Of a DNA stretch of 62,315 nucleotides, positions 1 through 7,438 are shown piece by piece. The notes beneath the pieces were generated by a model that was not told where the DNA came from, did not search any database, and saw only the letters and a program-made list of their open reading frames with translations. Within the stretch, counting starts at the first letter, position 1. Each line of letters begins with the position of its first letter. The position numbers and the translations under genes are program-made. The DNA is taken from positions 1-62,315 of the forward strand of contig JAEZFL010000111.1 of assembly GCA_023417515.1 (NCBI GenBank). The letters run 5' to 3'. This DNA is from Pseudomonadota bacterium. Its GTDB lineage: Bacteria > Pseudomonadota > Alphaproteobacteria > Sphingomonadales > Sphingomonadaceae.

Positions 1-1
1 G

Positions 2-820
2 TATAAGGCGACCGACTTCAAGGTCCCCGGCGCCGGCAAGCTGACCATGAAGTGGGTGGGCGAGAATGGCGAGGAGATCGAGCACGAGGTGTTCGACTTC
101 CAGAGCGCCGGCGTCGCCATGGGCATGTACAATCTCGACGATTCGATCCGCGATTTCGCCCGCGCCAGCTTCAATTACGGCTTGGGCCGCGGCTGGCCGG
201 TCTATCTTTCGACCAAGACCACGATCCTCAAGGCCTATGACGGCCGCTTCAAGGACCTGTTCCAGGAGGTGTTCGACACCGAGGGCTTCAAGGAGAAGTT
301 CGCACAGGCCAAGATCGTCTACGAGCACCGCCTGATCGACGACATGGTCGCCTCCGCTCTCAAGTGGAGCGGCAAGTTCGTCTGGGCCTGCAAGAATTAC
401 GACGGCGACGTCCAGTCGGACCAGGTCGCCCAGGGCTTCGGCTCGCTGGGCCTGATGACCTCGATCCTGATGACCCCGGACGGCAAGACCGTCGAGGCCG
501 AGGCGGCGCACGGCACCGTCACCCGCCACTATCGCATGCACCAGCAGGGTAAGGCGACCTCGACCAACCCGATCGCGTCGATCTTCGCCTGGACCGGCGG
601 CCTCAAGTTCCGCGGCAAGATGGACGATACGCCCGAAGTCACCCGCTTCGCCGAGACGCTGGAGCGGGTCTGCATCGAGACGGTCGAATCGGGCAAGATG
701 ACCAAGGACCTCGCCATCCTGATCGGCCCCGAGCAGAGCTGGATGACCACGGAGCAGTTCTTCGAGGCCATCCGGGTCAACCTCGAGACGGCGATGGCAA
801 AGGAAGCCGAGCCCGCCTGA
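2..820 (+). CDS. icd: NADP-dependent isocitrate dehydrogenase, 3' part (5' end outside window)
   Basis: Catalyses oxidative decarboxylation of isocitrate to 2-oxoglutarate in the TCA cycle, cytoplasmic. The reading frame is open from base 2, so the gene begins before the window; 272 codons plus stop are visible. Recognisable are the metal/substrate segment YDGDVQSD, the cofactor segment HGTVTRH and STNPIAS, all of the eukaryote-like homodimeric NADP-IDH subfamily common in Alphaproteobacteria (family length about 405 residues, so roughly a third is missing here). The first in-frame ATG inside the window, at 47, is an internal methionine. The gene is followed by two inverted-repeat elements and a convergent monooxygenase gene. 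Confidence 0.93.
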   Translation, partial: YKATDFKVPGAGKLTMKWVGENGEEIEHEVFDFQSAGVAMGMYNLDDSIRDFARASFNYGLGRGWPVYLSTKTTILKAYDGRFKDLFQEVFDTEGFKEKFAQAKIVYEHRLIDDMVASALKWSGKFVWACKNYDGDVQSDQVAQGFGSLGLMTSILMTPDGKTVEAEAAHGTVTRHYRMHQQGKATSTNPIASIFAWTGGLKFRGKMDDTPEVTRFAETLERVCIETVESGKMTKDLAILIGPEQSWMTTEQFFEAIRVNLETAMAKEAEPA

Positions 821-832
821 TCGTCCCTCCCG

Positions 833-916
833 CGTCATGCCGGACCTGATCCGGCATCCACCTTCCTAGTTCGGCATTCGGACGAAGGTGGACCCCGGAT
901 CAAGTCCGGGGTGACG
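833..916. repeat. Dispersed intergenic inverted-repeat pair, family A
   Basis: Two hairpin halves face each other around a short spacer: a left half with the core ATGCCGGA..TCCGGCAT and a right half with ACCCCGGA..TCCGGGGT, each ending outward in GTCA/TGAC and inward in CCACCTT/AAGGTGG. The same design recurs at about ten sites in this window. It lies just after the icd stop and could act as a 3' hairpin. Confidence 0.85.
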
Positions 917-945
917 AAATGGGGTCGACCCCGCGTTCCTTTCTT

Positions 946-1032
946 CGTCATGCCGGACTTGATCCGGCATCCACCTTCCTTTTCAGGTGTCGAACTCAAG
1001 AAGGTGAACCCCGGATCAAGTCCGGGGTGACG
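946..1032. repeat. Dispersed intergenic inverted-repeat pair, family A
   Basis: Second copy in tandem with the one at 833-916, again pairing an ATGCCGG half with a CCCCGG half. The end of the copy overlaps the last codons of the convergent FAD monooxygenase gene, which terminates at 1016. Confidence 0.83.
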
Positions 1033-2251
1033 AAACGGGGACGGGCCCCGCGTCGGGCGAGCGGACATGCTCCCGCCGGATTCCAAGGCCGATGAAGCGC
1101 CCCGGGATTCGCCGAAGCAGCGGGAAGCGGTCCAGCAGCCGGACGACCAGCGGCGCCTTTTCGAGCGGCCGCTGCGCGGTCAGAAGGCGGCCGATCACGC
1201 GATCCTGGGCCAGCTTCTGGGCGCCCTGGATCGCCCGTGTCGGGAACAGCCGGCGCGCCTGCACCCTGGCGAGCAGCGGATCGACGTCTTTGCTCTCAGC
1301 GAGCGGCCCGGCCAGGATGTTGGCGGCCGCCACCGCGTCCTGGATAGCGAGATTGATCCCGATGCCGCCGATCGGCGACATGGCGTGAGCGGCGTCGCCA
1401 ATGGCGAGAAGGCCGGGCCGGTGCCAGCGGGTCAGTCGGTCCAGCGCCACCGACAGCAGGTGGACGTCGTCGAACGAGGCGATGCCGTCGGAGCGAAGGT
1501 TCAAGGCGGGCCATGCCTGCTCGACCACCTCGCGCACCGCTTCGATCCCCCTCGCGCGTATGGCATCGGCGCCGCCTTTGGGGATGACCATCGCGACCTG
1601 CCAATAATCGCCGCGGTCGATCAGCACGACGATCCGGCCCGCCTCGGCCGAGCCGCGCAGCGCCTCGCCGCCATCCGCCACCTTGGGCAGGCGGAACCAG
1701 AAGACGTCCATCGGCGCGCCGAGCGTCTCGAGTGGGAGCAGGCCGAGCTTGCGCACCAGCGATGACCGCCCGTCGGCCGCGATGACCAGCCGCGCTCGAA
1801 CGGTGCCGCCATCGGCCAGGCGCACGCCGGCGATGCGGCCGTCCTCGATGAAGCTTTCGACGGGCCGCTCCATGTCCAGCTCGAAGCCGGGATAGGCTTC
1901 CGCTTCGTCGCGCAGGAAATCGAGAAAGTCCCATTGCGGCATCATCGCGATGAACGGCGCGGGCGTTCGCAGGTGCGACAGGTCGCCGATCGTCCATTCG
2001 CGTCCCGCGATGCGCAGCCGCGCATGGTTGAGCCGGTTGTGCGGCCGCTCGAGGAAGCGATCGAGCAGCCCGAGCTGGTCGAGGATCTCCATCGTCGAGG
2101 GGTGGACCGTGTCGCCGCGGAAATCGCGCAGGAAATCCTTGTGCTTTTCGAGCACCAGGGTCCGAACGCCCGCCCGAGCGAAGAGCAGGCCGGCCATCAT
2201 CCCGGCCGGGCCTCCGCCGACGATGATGAGGTCGGTCTGCCGATCCGCCAT
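1016..2251 (-). CDS. FAD-dependent monooxygenase (UbiH/PHBH-like fold)
   Basis: Predicted flavoprotein hydroxylase of 411 residues; substrate unknown. The N-terminus carries the dinucleotide-binding motif GGGPAGMMAGLLFARAG (about residues 12-28) and the C-terminal half the second FAD motif GDAAHAMSPIGGIGINLAIQDA, which together define the group A flavin monooxygenase family. The ATG at 2251 gives a normal N-terminus. The last dozen residues or so are encoded by a family A repeat and look like read-in sequence rather than conserved protein. It is divergent from the antiporter gene at 2328 with 76 bp between, so the two share a promoter region. It could act on a ubiquinone precursor or an aromatic compound; context does not decide. 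Confidence 0.85.
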   Translation of the reverse strand: MADRQTDLIIVGGGPAGMMAGLLFARAGVRTLVLEKHKDFLRDFRGDTVHPSTMEILDQLGLLDRFLERPHNRLNHARLRIAGREWTIGDLSHLRTPAPFIAMMPQWDFLDFLRDEAEAYPGFELDMERPVESFIEDGRIAGVRLADGGTVRARLVIAADGRSSLVRKLGLLPLETLGAPMDVFWFRLPKVADGGEALRGSAEAGRIVVLIDRGDYWQVAMVIPKGGADAIRARGIEAVREVVEQAWPALNLRSDGIASFDDVHLLSVALDRLTRWHRPGLLAIGDAAHAMSPIGGIGINLAIQDAVAAANILAGPLAESKDVDPLLARVQARRLFPTRAIQGAQKLAQDRVIGRLLTAQRPLEKAPLVVRLLDRFPLLRRIPGRFIGLGIRREHVRSPDAGPVPVSSPRT

Positions 2252-2327
2252 GCCCGATCTTGGCGCTCGTCACGGCTCCGATGCAAGGGCCTGCTGACAA
2301 GCCGCTTTCATCCTGCAAAAAAGCAAC

Positions 2328-4136
2328 ATGGCAGCGGACATCACGCACACGTTCGGAACTTCGGGTCTCAGCGACGCCCTGGTCATCCTCGGCGCCGCCG
2401 GGATCGTCATTCCGGCCTTCGCGCGCTTCCGGGTCAGCCCGGTCATCGGCTTCATCCTGGTCGGCGCCTTGGTCGGTCCTGCCGGGCTCGGAGCGATGGC
2501 GGGCCAGTTTCCCTGGCTCAACTACGTCACCATCACCGATCCGGTGGTGATCGAGCCGTTCGCCGAGTTCGGAATCATCCTCCTGCTCTTCTCGATCGGC
2601 CTAGAACTCTCCTTCCTTCGATTGTGGACGATGCGGCGGCTGGTCTTCGGGGTCGGAGCCACCGAACTGATCGGCTCGGCAGTGCTGATCGGCGGCGCCT
2701 TGTTCGCGGTCGGTTATGCCTGGACCGGCGCAGTGGCGCTCGGCCTTGCGCTCGCAATGTCCTCCACCGCCGTGGTGCTGCCGCTGGTCGGCACCTCGAG
2801 CGCGGTCGGCCGCTCGGCGCTTTCCATGCTGCTGTTCGAAGATCTGGCGCTGGTGCCGATCATCTTCGCATTGGGGTTCCTCGGCCCCTATGGCTCGGGG
2901 ACCGACGTCAGCCAGCTGTTCAACATCATCTGGAAGGGCGCCCTGGTCATCGTCGGGATCCTGGTGATCGGGCGCTGGCTCCTGCCCCGCCTGTTCGCCC
3001 AGGCCGCGCGCGCGAAGAGCCCCGAGCTGTTCCTGTCGGCGAGCCTGATCGTCGCCATCGTCGCCAGCCTGATGACCGCGGCGGTCGGCCTGTCGCCTTA
3101 TGCCGGCGCCCTGCTCGCCGGGATCCTCATCGCCGAGACCGAATATCATGGCGAGGTCGAGGTGATGACCGCGCCGTTCCGCGGCCTTGGCCTCGGCGTG
3201 TTCCTGATCACCGTCGGGATGAGCCTCGACATCATGCAGATCGTCGCGCGCTGGGAGCTCCTGCTGATCGCCCTGGTCGGCGTGATGCTGGTCAAGACCA
3301 TCGTGACCGGCACCCTGCTGCGGATCTCGGGCGCGTCGAAGAGCGTCGCGGCCGAGGCGGCGGTGCTGATGGCCTCGCCTTCGGAGACGACCCTGATCGT
3401 TCTCGGTGCCGCCGGCACCGCCGGCCTGATCGCAACCGAAACCGCCTCCTTCTGGCAGATCGTCACGGCGCTCGGCCTCACCGTGACTCCGCTGCTCGCC
3501 CGGATCGGGCGCGACATCGCCCGCCGCGCCAACCGCGCCGAGGAAGGCGAAGGCGGCAAGCATGTGCCGAGCCGCGAGCAGCCGCGCGCCGTGATCATCG
3601 GCTTCGGCCGCGTCGGCCGACTCGTCGCCGACATGCTGGCGGTCCACGACCGGCCCTATGTCGCGATCGATTCCGACATCGACAACGTCACCCAGGCGCT
3701 GAAGGAGGGCTATCCGGTCATCTTCGGCGACGCATCGCGAAGCGAGTTCATCGACCGGCTCAATCTCGGCCACGCAAGCGCACTCATCCTCACCATGGAC
3801 GACCCGGTGCTGTCGATGCGGCTGGTCAAGCGCGCCCGCTCCTGGGTGCCGGACCTCACCATCGTCGCGCGCGCCCGCGATGCCGCCCATGCCGCGGAGC
3901 TCTACCGCGCCGGAGCCACCGACGCGGTGCCCGAGACGCTTGAAAGCTCGCTTCAGCTGTCCGAGGCGGTGCTGGTCGACCTCGGCATCGCGATGGGACC
4001 GGTCATCGCCTCGATCCACGAGAAGCGCGCCGAGATGCGCCAGCAGATCATGGAGATGGGCGAGATGGACCACGAGCCCGCACTCAGGCGGCATCGGCTT
4101 TCAGACAGGCAGGACGCGAAAGGAAGCGCAGCGTGA
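2328..4136 (+). CDS. CPA2-family cation:proton antiporter (KefB/YbaL-like) with RCK domain
   Basis: Membrane antiporter, 602 residues. The first about 400 residues form a run of hydrophobic segments typical of the Na+/H+ exchanger fold (for example FGIILLLFSIGLELSF and ALAMSSTAVVLPLVG). After about residue 415 comes a TrkA-N/RCK nucleotide-binding domain (IIGFGRVGRLVADML, with AIDSD as the acidic end of the second strand), which in this family gates K+ or Na+ efflux in response to ligand. The length fits the family. The stop overlaps the start of the downstream DUF885 gene by 4 bases, suggesting translational coupling. Confidence 0.9.
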   Translation: MAADITHTFGTSGLSDALVILGAAGIVIPAFARFRVSPVIGFILVGALVGPAGLGAMAGQFPWLNYVTITDPVVIEPFAEFGIILLLFSIGLELSFLRLWTMRRLVFGVGATELIGSAVLIGGALFAVGYAWTGAVALGLALAMSSTAVVLPLVGTSSAVGRSALSMLLFEDLALVPIIFALGFLGPYGSGTDVSQLFNIIWKGALVIVGILVIGRWLLPRLFAQAARAKSPELFLSASLIVAIVASLMTAAVGLSPYAGALLAGILIAETEYHGEVEVMTAPFRGLGLGVFLITVGMSLDIMQIVARWELLLIALVGVMLVKTIVTGTLLRISGASKSVAAEAAVLMASPSETTLIVLGAAGTAGLIATETASFWQIVTALGLTVTPLLARIGRDIARRANRAEEGEGGKHVPSREQPRAVIIGFGRVGRLVADMLAVHDRPYVAIDSDIDNVTQALKEGYPVIFGDASRSEFIDRLNLGHASALILTMDDPVLSMRLVKRARSWVPDLTIVARARDAAHAAELYRAGATDAVPETLESSLQLSEAVLVDLGIAMGPVIASIHEKRAEMRQQIMEMGEMDHEPALRRHRLSDRQDAKGSAA

Positions 4137-5959
4137 GCTTTAAGGTGAATCGGCGTGAATTGTTGATTGGGTCCGGCGCCGCGGCGCTATGCCTGGCGCT
4201 TCCCGCCCGGGCACAGCAAACCAATGGCGCCGACGCCCGGCTCCACGCCCTGCTCATGGCGCAGTTCGAGGCCCAGCTCGCGCGCGATCCGACCCTGGCG
4301 ACCTCGCTTGGGATCGACATCGGCGAGCGCGCGGCGCTGCGGTCGCGCTTTCCGGACTGGTCCGCGGCCGGACGCGAGGCGGCGCGGCGCGAGGTGCGCG
4401 CGAACCTGGCGGCGCTTCGGGCGCTCGGCCGCGCCGGTCTCAGCGATGCCGGCAAGCTCAATTACGATGCGGCGGAATTCCAGCTCGCGGTGAACGACCG
4501 CCTCGCCCATGATTTCCCCTATCACACGTCGGGCTTCGGCCACCGCGCCGGCCCGTATGCGGTGACCCAGCTCGGCGGCTTCTACACCGCCGTTCCCAAT
4601 TTCATGGACACCCAGCATCCGATCGAGAATCGCGCGGATGCCGATGCCTACCTGGAGCGCCTCGGCGCCGTCGCCGGCCTGCTCGACGCCGATAGCGAGA
4701 TCGTGCGCAGCAATGCGGCGAGCGGCGTCGTCGCGCCGCGCTTCATCCTGGAGCGCGCCATCGCGCAACTGACCTCGCTCCGCGACGGCCCGGGGCGCGA
4801 CAAGACGCTTGTGCGCTCGATCGAGCGGCGCGCATCCGAGAAGGGCGTGAGCGGCTATGGCGACCGCGCGCTGGCACTCTGGGAGGGCGAGATCGTGCCG
4901 GCGCTCACCCGCCAGATCGACACCCTCACCGGCCTCCTGGCGCGCTCGACGCAGGCGGCCGGAGTGCGCCGATTGCCCGATGGCGAGGCCTATTATTCCA
5001 CGACCCTGAAGCTCCACACGACCACGGAGCTGAGCGCGGAGGAGATCCACCGCACCGGCCTGGAGCAGGTCGCGGACCTCAAGGGGCGCATCGATGCGCT
5101 GCTTCAGGCCCAGAACTATCGCCAGGGCAGCGTTCGCGAGCGGCTCGTCGCGCTCGGCCGGGCGCCCGACCAGGGGTTCGCCAACGACGATTCGGGGCGT
5201 GCCGCCCTGCTCGCTTATCTGAACGGCCGGGTCGCCGCGATCATGCCGCGGCTGCCGCAGGCGTTCAGCCGGATGCCGCGCGCGGAGTCCGAGATCCGCC
5301 GGGTTCCGGTCGAGATCGAGGCCGGCGCGCCCGGCGGCTCGGCCCAGCGCGGTTCGCTGGACGGCTCGCGGCCCGGCATCTTCTGGATCAACCTCCGCGA
5401 TACCGCCGACTGGCCGCGCTACACCCTCCCCACCCTCGCCTATCACGAGGCCGCTCCGGGCCATCTGTTCGAAGGTGCTCTGAGCCTGGAGAATGGCGAC
5501 CTGCCGATCTACCGCCAGACCGCCAGCGCCACCGCTTATGGCGAAGGCTGGGGTCTCTATGCCGAGCAGGTCGCGGACGAGCTCGGCATGTATGCCGACG
5601 ATCCGTTCGGCAAGATCGGCTATCTCTCGGCCTATCTGTTCCGAGCCACGCGCCTGGTGGTCGACACCGGAATGCACGCGCGCGGCTGGACGCGGGAGGC
5701 GGCGCTCGAGTTCATGATCGACAATTCGGCGGAATCGCCGGGTTCGGCGCGGACCGAGATCGACCGCTACATCGTCTATCCGGGCCAGGCGACGGCCTAC
5801 AAGACCGGCCAGATCGTGATCTCGCGCCTCCGCGCGGAGGCCGAGCGCCACCCGCGCTTCGACATCCGGCGCTTCCACGACCTGGTGCTCGGCGGCGGCC
5901 GAATGCCGCTGACCCTTCTGGAGCGGCGCGTCCGGGCGGGAATCGCCGGCTGGGGCTGA
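4133..5959 (+). CDS. DUF885 family protein, exported, metallopeptidase-like
   Basis: A 608-residue protein of the DUF885 family. The GTG at 4133 overlaps the antiporter stop (GTGA) and begins a Tat-type signal: RRELLIGSGAAALCLALPARAQ is spread over about residues 7-28, with twin arginines. The C-terminal half holds the motif YHEAAPGHLFEG, an HExxPGH variant of a zinc-binding helix, followed by AYGEGWGLYAEQVADELGMY, which would supply the third ligand. DUF885 proteins are distantly related to thermolysin/M32-like peptidases; the substrate here is unknown. The Tat signal predicts folding, probably with metal, before export to the periplasm. Confidence 0.85.
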   Translation: MSFKVNRRELLIGSGAAALCLALPARAQQTNGADARLHALLMAQFEAQLARDPTLATSLGIDIGERAALRSRFPDWSAAGREAARREVRANLAALRALGRAGLSDAGKLNYDAAEFQLAVNDRLAHDFPYHTSGFGHRAGPYAVTQLGGFYTAVPNFMDTQHPIENRADADAYLERLGAVAGLLDADSEIVRSNAASGVVAPRFILERAIAQLTSLRDGPGRDKTLVRSIERRASEKGVSGYGDRALALWEGEIVPALTRQIDTLTGLLARSTQAAGVRRLPDGEAYYSTTLKLHTTTELSAEEIHRTGLEQVADLKGRIDALLQAQNYRQGSVRERLVALGRAPDQGFANDDSGRAALLAYLNGRVAAIMPRLPQAFSRMPRAESEIRRVPVEIEAGAPGGSAQRGSLDGSRPGIFWINLRDTADWPRYTLPTLAYHEAAPGHLFEGALSLENGDLPIYRQTASATAYGEGWGLYAEQVADELGMYADDPFGKIGYLSAYLFRATRLVVDTGMHARGWTREAALEFMIDNSAESPGSARTEIDRYIVYPGQATAYKTGQIVISRLRAEAERHPRFDIRRFHDLVLGGGRMPLTLLERRVRAGIAGWG

Positions 5960-5969
5960 CCCCCAACTT

Positions 5970-6053
5970 CGTCATGCCGGACCTGATCCGGCATCCGCCT
6001 TCTTCCGCTTGGTTCAAGGAAAAGGTGGGCCGCGGATCAAGTCCGGGGTGACG
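5970..6053. repeat. Dispersed intergenic inverted-repeat pair, family A
   Basis: An ATGCCGG half faces a CGCGG/CCGGGG half around a 20-30 base spacer. It fills most of the 140 bp between the DUF885 and DUF763 genes. The right arm carries a substitution (GGCCGCGG for GACCCCGG) that weakens its own hairpin. Confidence 0.8.
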
Positions 6054-6099
6054 AGGCAAGAAACGCCTGCTATCGTTCCCCATATGTTCCGGGCACGTC

Positions 6100-7344
6100 A
6101 TGGCTAAGCGGGCGGGCAGCGCCGATCTGCCGCTGCACGGCGGGCGGGTGCCTGCCTGGCTCGGCGAGCGCATGACACGCCTCGGCACCGTGATCGCGGA
6201 GGCGATCATCCTCCATTACGGCCGCGACGAGCTTCTGCGCCGGCTCGCCCACCCCTTCTGGTTCCAGTCGTTCGGGGCAGTGATGGGGATGGACTGGCAT
6301 TCGTCCGGGATCACGACGAGCGTGATCGGATCGCTGAAGCGCGGCCTCAACCCGCGCGCCGGCGAGCTCGGCCTCCAGGTGTGCGGCGGGCGCGGCAGGC
6401 ATTCCCGGGCGACCCCGGCGGAGCTGGCCGCCGCGGGCGAGCGCGCGGGCTTCGACGGCCTGGCGCTGGCGCAAGCGAGCCGGCTCGTCGCCAAGGTCGA
6501 CAGCGCGGCGGTTCAGGACGGCTTCGATCTCTACCTGCACGGCTTCATCGTCACCGACGACGGCGCCTGGACAGTGGTCCAGCAGGGCATGAACGGCGAC
6601 AGCCGCAAGGCCCGCCGCTACCACTGGCTGTCCGAGGGCCTGACCAGCTTCGTCGACGCGCCGCACGCGGCGATCGAAGGCCAAAGGCAGGGCGAGATCG
6701 TCAATTTGGCCGATTGCCGCGCCGCGAAATCGCGCCAGGCTCAGCTCGATCTGCTGACCGACCTCGGCCCGGACCGGCTGGCGAAGGAGATGGCGCTGTT
6801 TCGACCCGCCTCACCACCGCCGGCGCAGGGTGCGCTGCCGCACCTCGACCTGCCGGATCATCATGACGTCAGGGCCGATGACGTCATCCTGCGCCGTCTC
6901 CACGGCACTCTGGCAGCGGCGGCGGAGGCAGGACCGAAGGATTTCCCCGAGCTGCTGCTCGTCCCCGGAGTCGGCGCGCGCACGATCAAGTCGCTCGCCA
7001 TGGTCGCCGAGGTGATCCACGGCGCGCCCTGCCGTTTCTCGGACCCGGCGCGCTACTCGCTCGCCCATGGCGGCAAGGACCGCCACCCCTACCCCGTGCC
7101 GACCAAGGTCTATGACAAGACGATCGGCGTCCTGAAGGCCGCGGTCACGCAGGCTAAGCTCGGCCAGGACGAGAAGCTCAGCGCCATCCGCCGCCTCGAC
7201 GAGCAGGCGCGGCGGCTTGAACGCCACGCGACCGGCCCCTCGCTCGACGCCTTCATGGCCGAGGAACGGTCACGCTCGCACGATCATGGCGGCCGAAGCA
7301 TCTTCGGCTGGGAGCCGCCGACGGCGGACAGCCGCGCGGCCTAG
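6100..7344 (+). CDS. DUF763 domain protein with helix-hairpin-helix-like motif
   Basis: 414 residues, matching DUF763 by its N-terminal block (RAGSADLPLHGGRVPAWL and HPFWFQSFGAVMGMDWHSSG). Function is not established for this family. Residues about 284-305 read LLLVPGVGARTIKSLAMVAE, which closely resembles a helix-hairpin-helix DNA-binding motif (hydrophobic-PGVG-x-R/K-T), suggesting contact with nucleic acid. The C-terminus is helical and charged. It has no signal peptide, so it is probably cytoplasmic. It stands alone between two family A repeats. A role in DNA repair or maintenance is inference only. Confidence 0.82.
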   Translation: MAKRAGSADLPLHGGRVPAWLGERMTRLGTVIAEAIILHYGRDELLRRLAHPFWFQSFGAVMGMDWHSSGITTSVIGSLKRGLNPRAGELGLQVCGGRGRHSRATPAELAAAGERAGFDGLALAQASRLVAKVDSAAVQDGFDLYLHGFIVTDDGAWTVVQQGMNGDSRKARRYHWLSEGLTSFVDAPHAAIEGQRQGEIVNLADCRAAKSRQAQLDLLTDLGPDRLAKEMALFRPASPPPAQGALPHLDLPDHHDVRADDVILRRLHGTLAAAAEAGPKDFPELLLVPGVGARTIKSLAMVAEVIHGAPCRFSDPARYSLAHGGKDRHPYPVPTKVYDKTIGVLKAAVTQAKLGQDEKLSAIRRLDEQARRLERHATGPSLDAFMAEERSRSHDHGGRSIFGWEPPTADSRAA

Positions 7345-7352
7345 GTCATCCT

Positions 7353-7436
7353 CGTCATGCCGGGCTTGATCCGGCATCCACCTGCCTTTTGTCGCCGGTG
7401 AAGAAGGTGGACCCCGGATCAGGTCCGGGGTGGCGG
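7353..7436. repeat. Dispersed intergenic inverted-repeat pair, family A
   Basis: An ATGCCGGG half faces an ACCCCGG half between the convergent DUF763 and alaS genes, ending 3 bases from the alaS stop. The position suits a bidirectional 3' hairpin. Confidence 0.8.
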
Positions 7437-7438
7437 AT

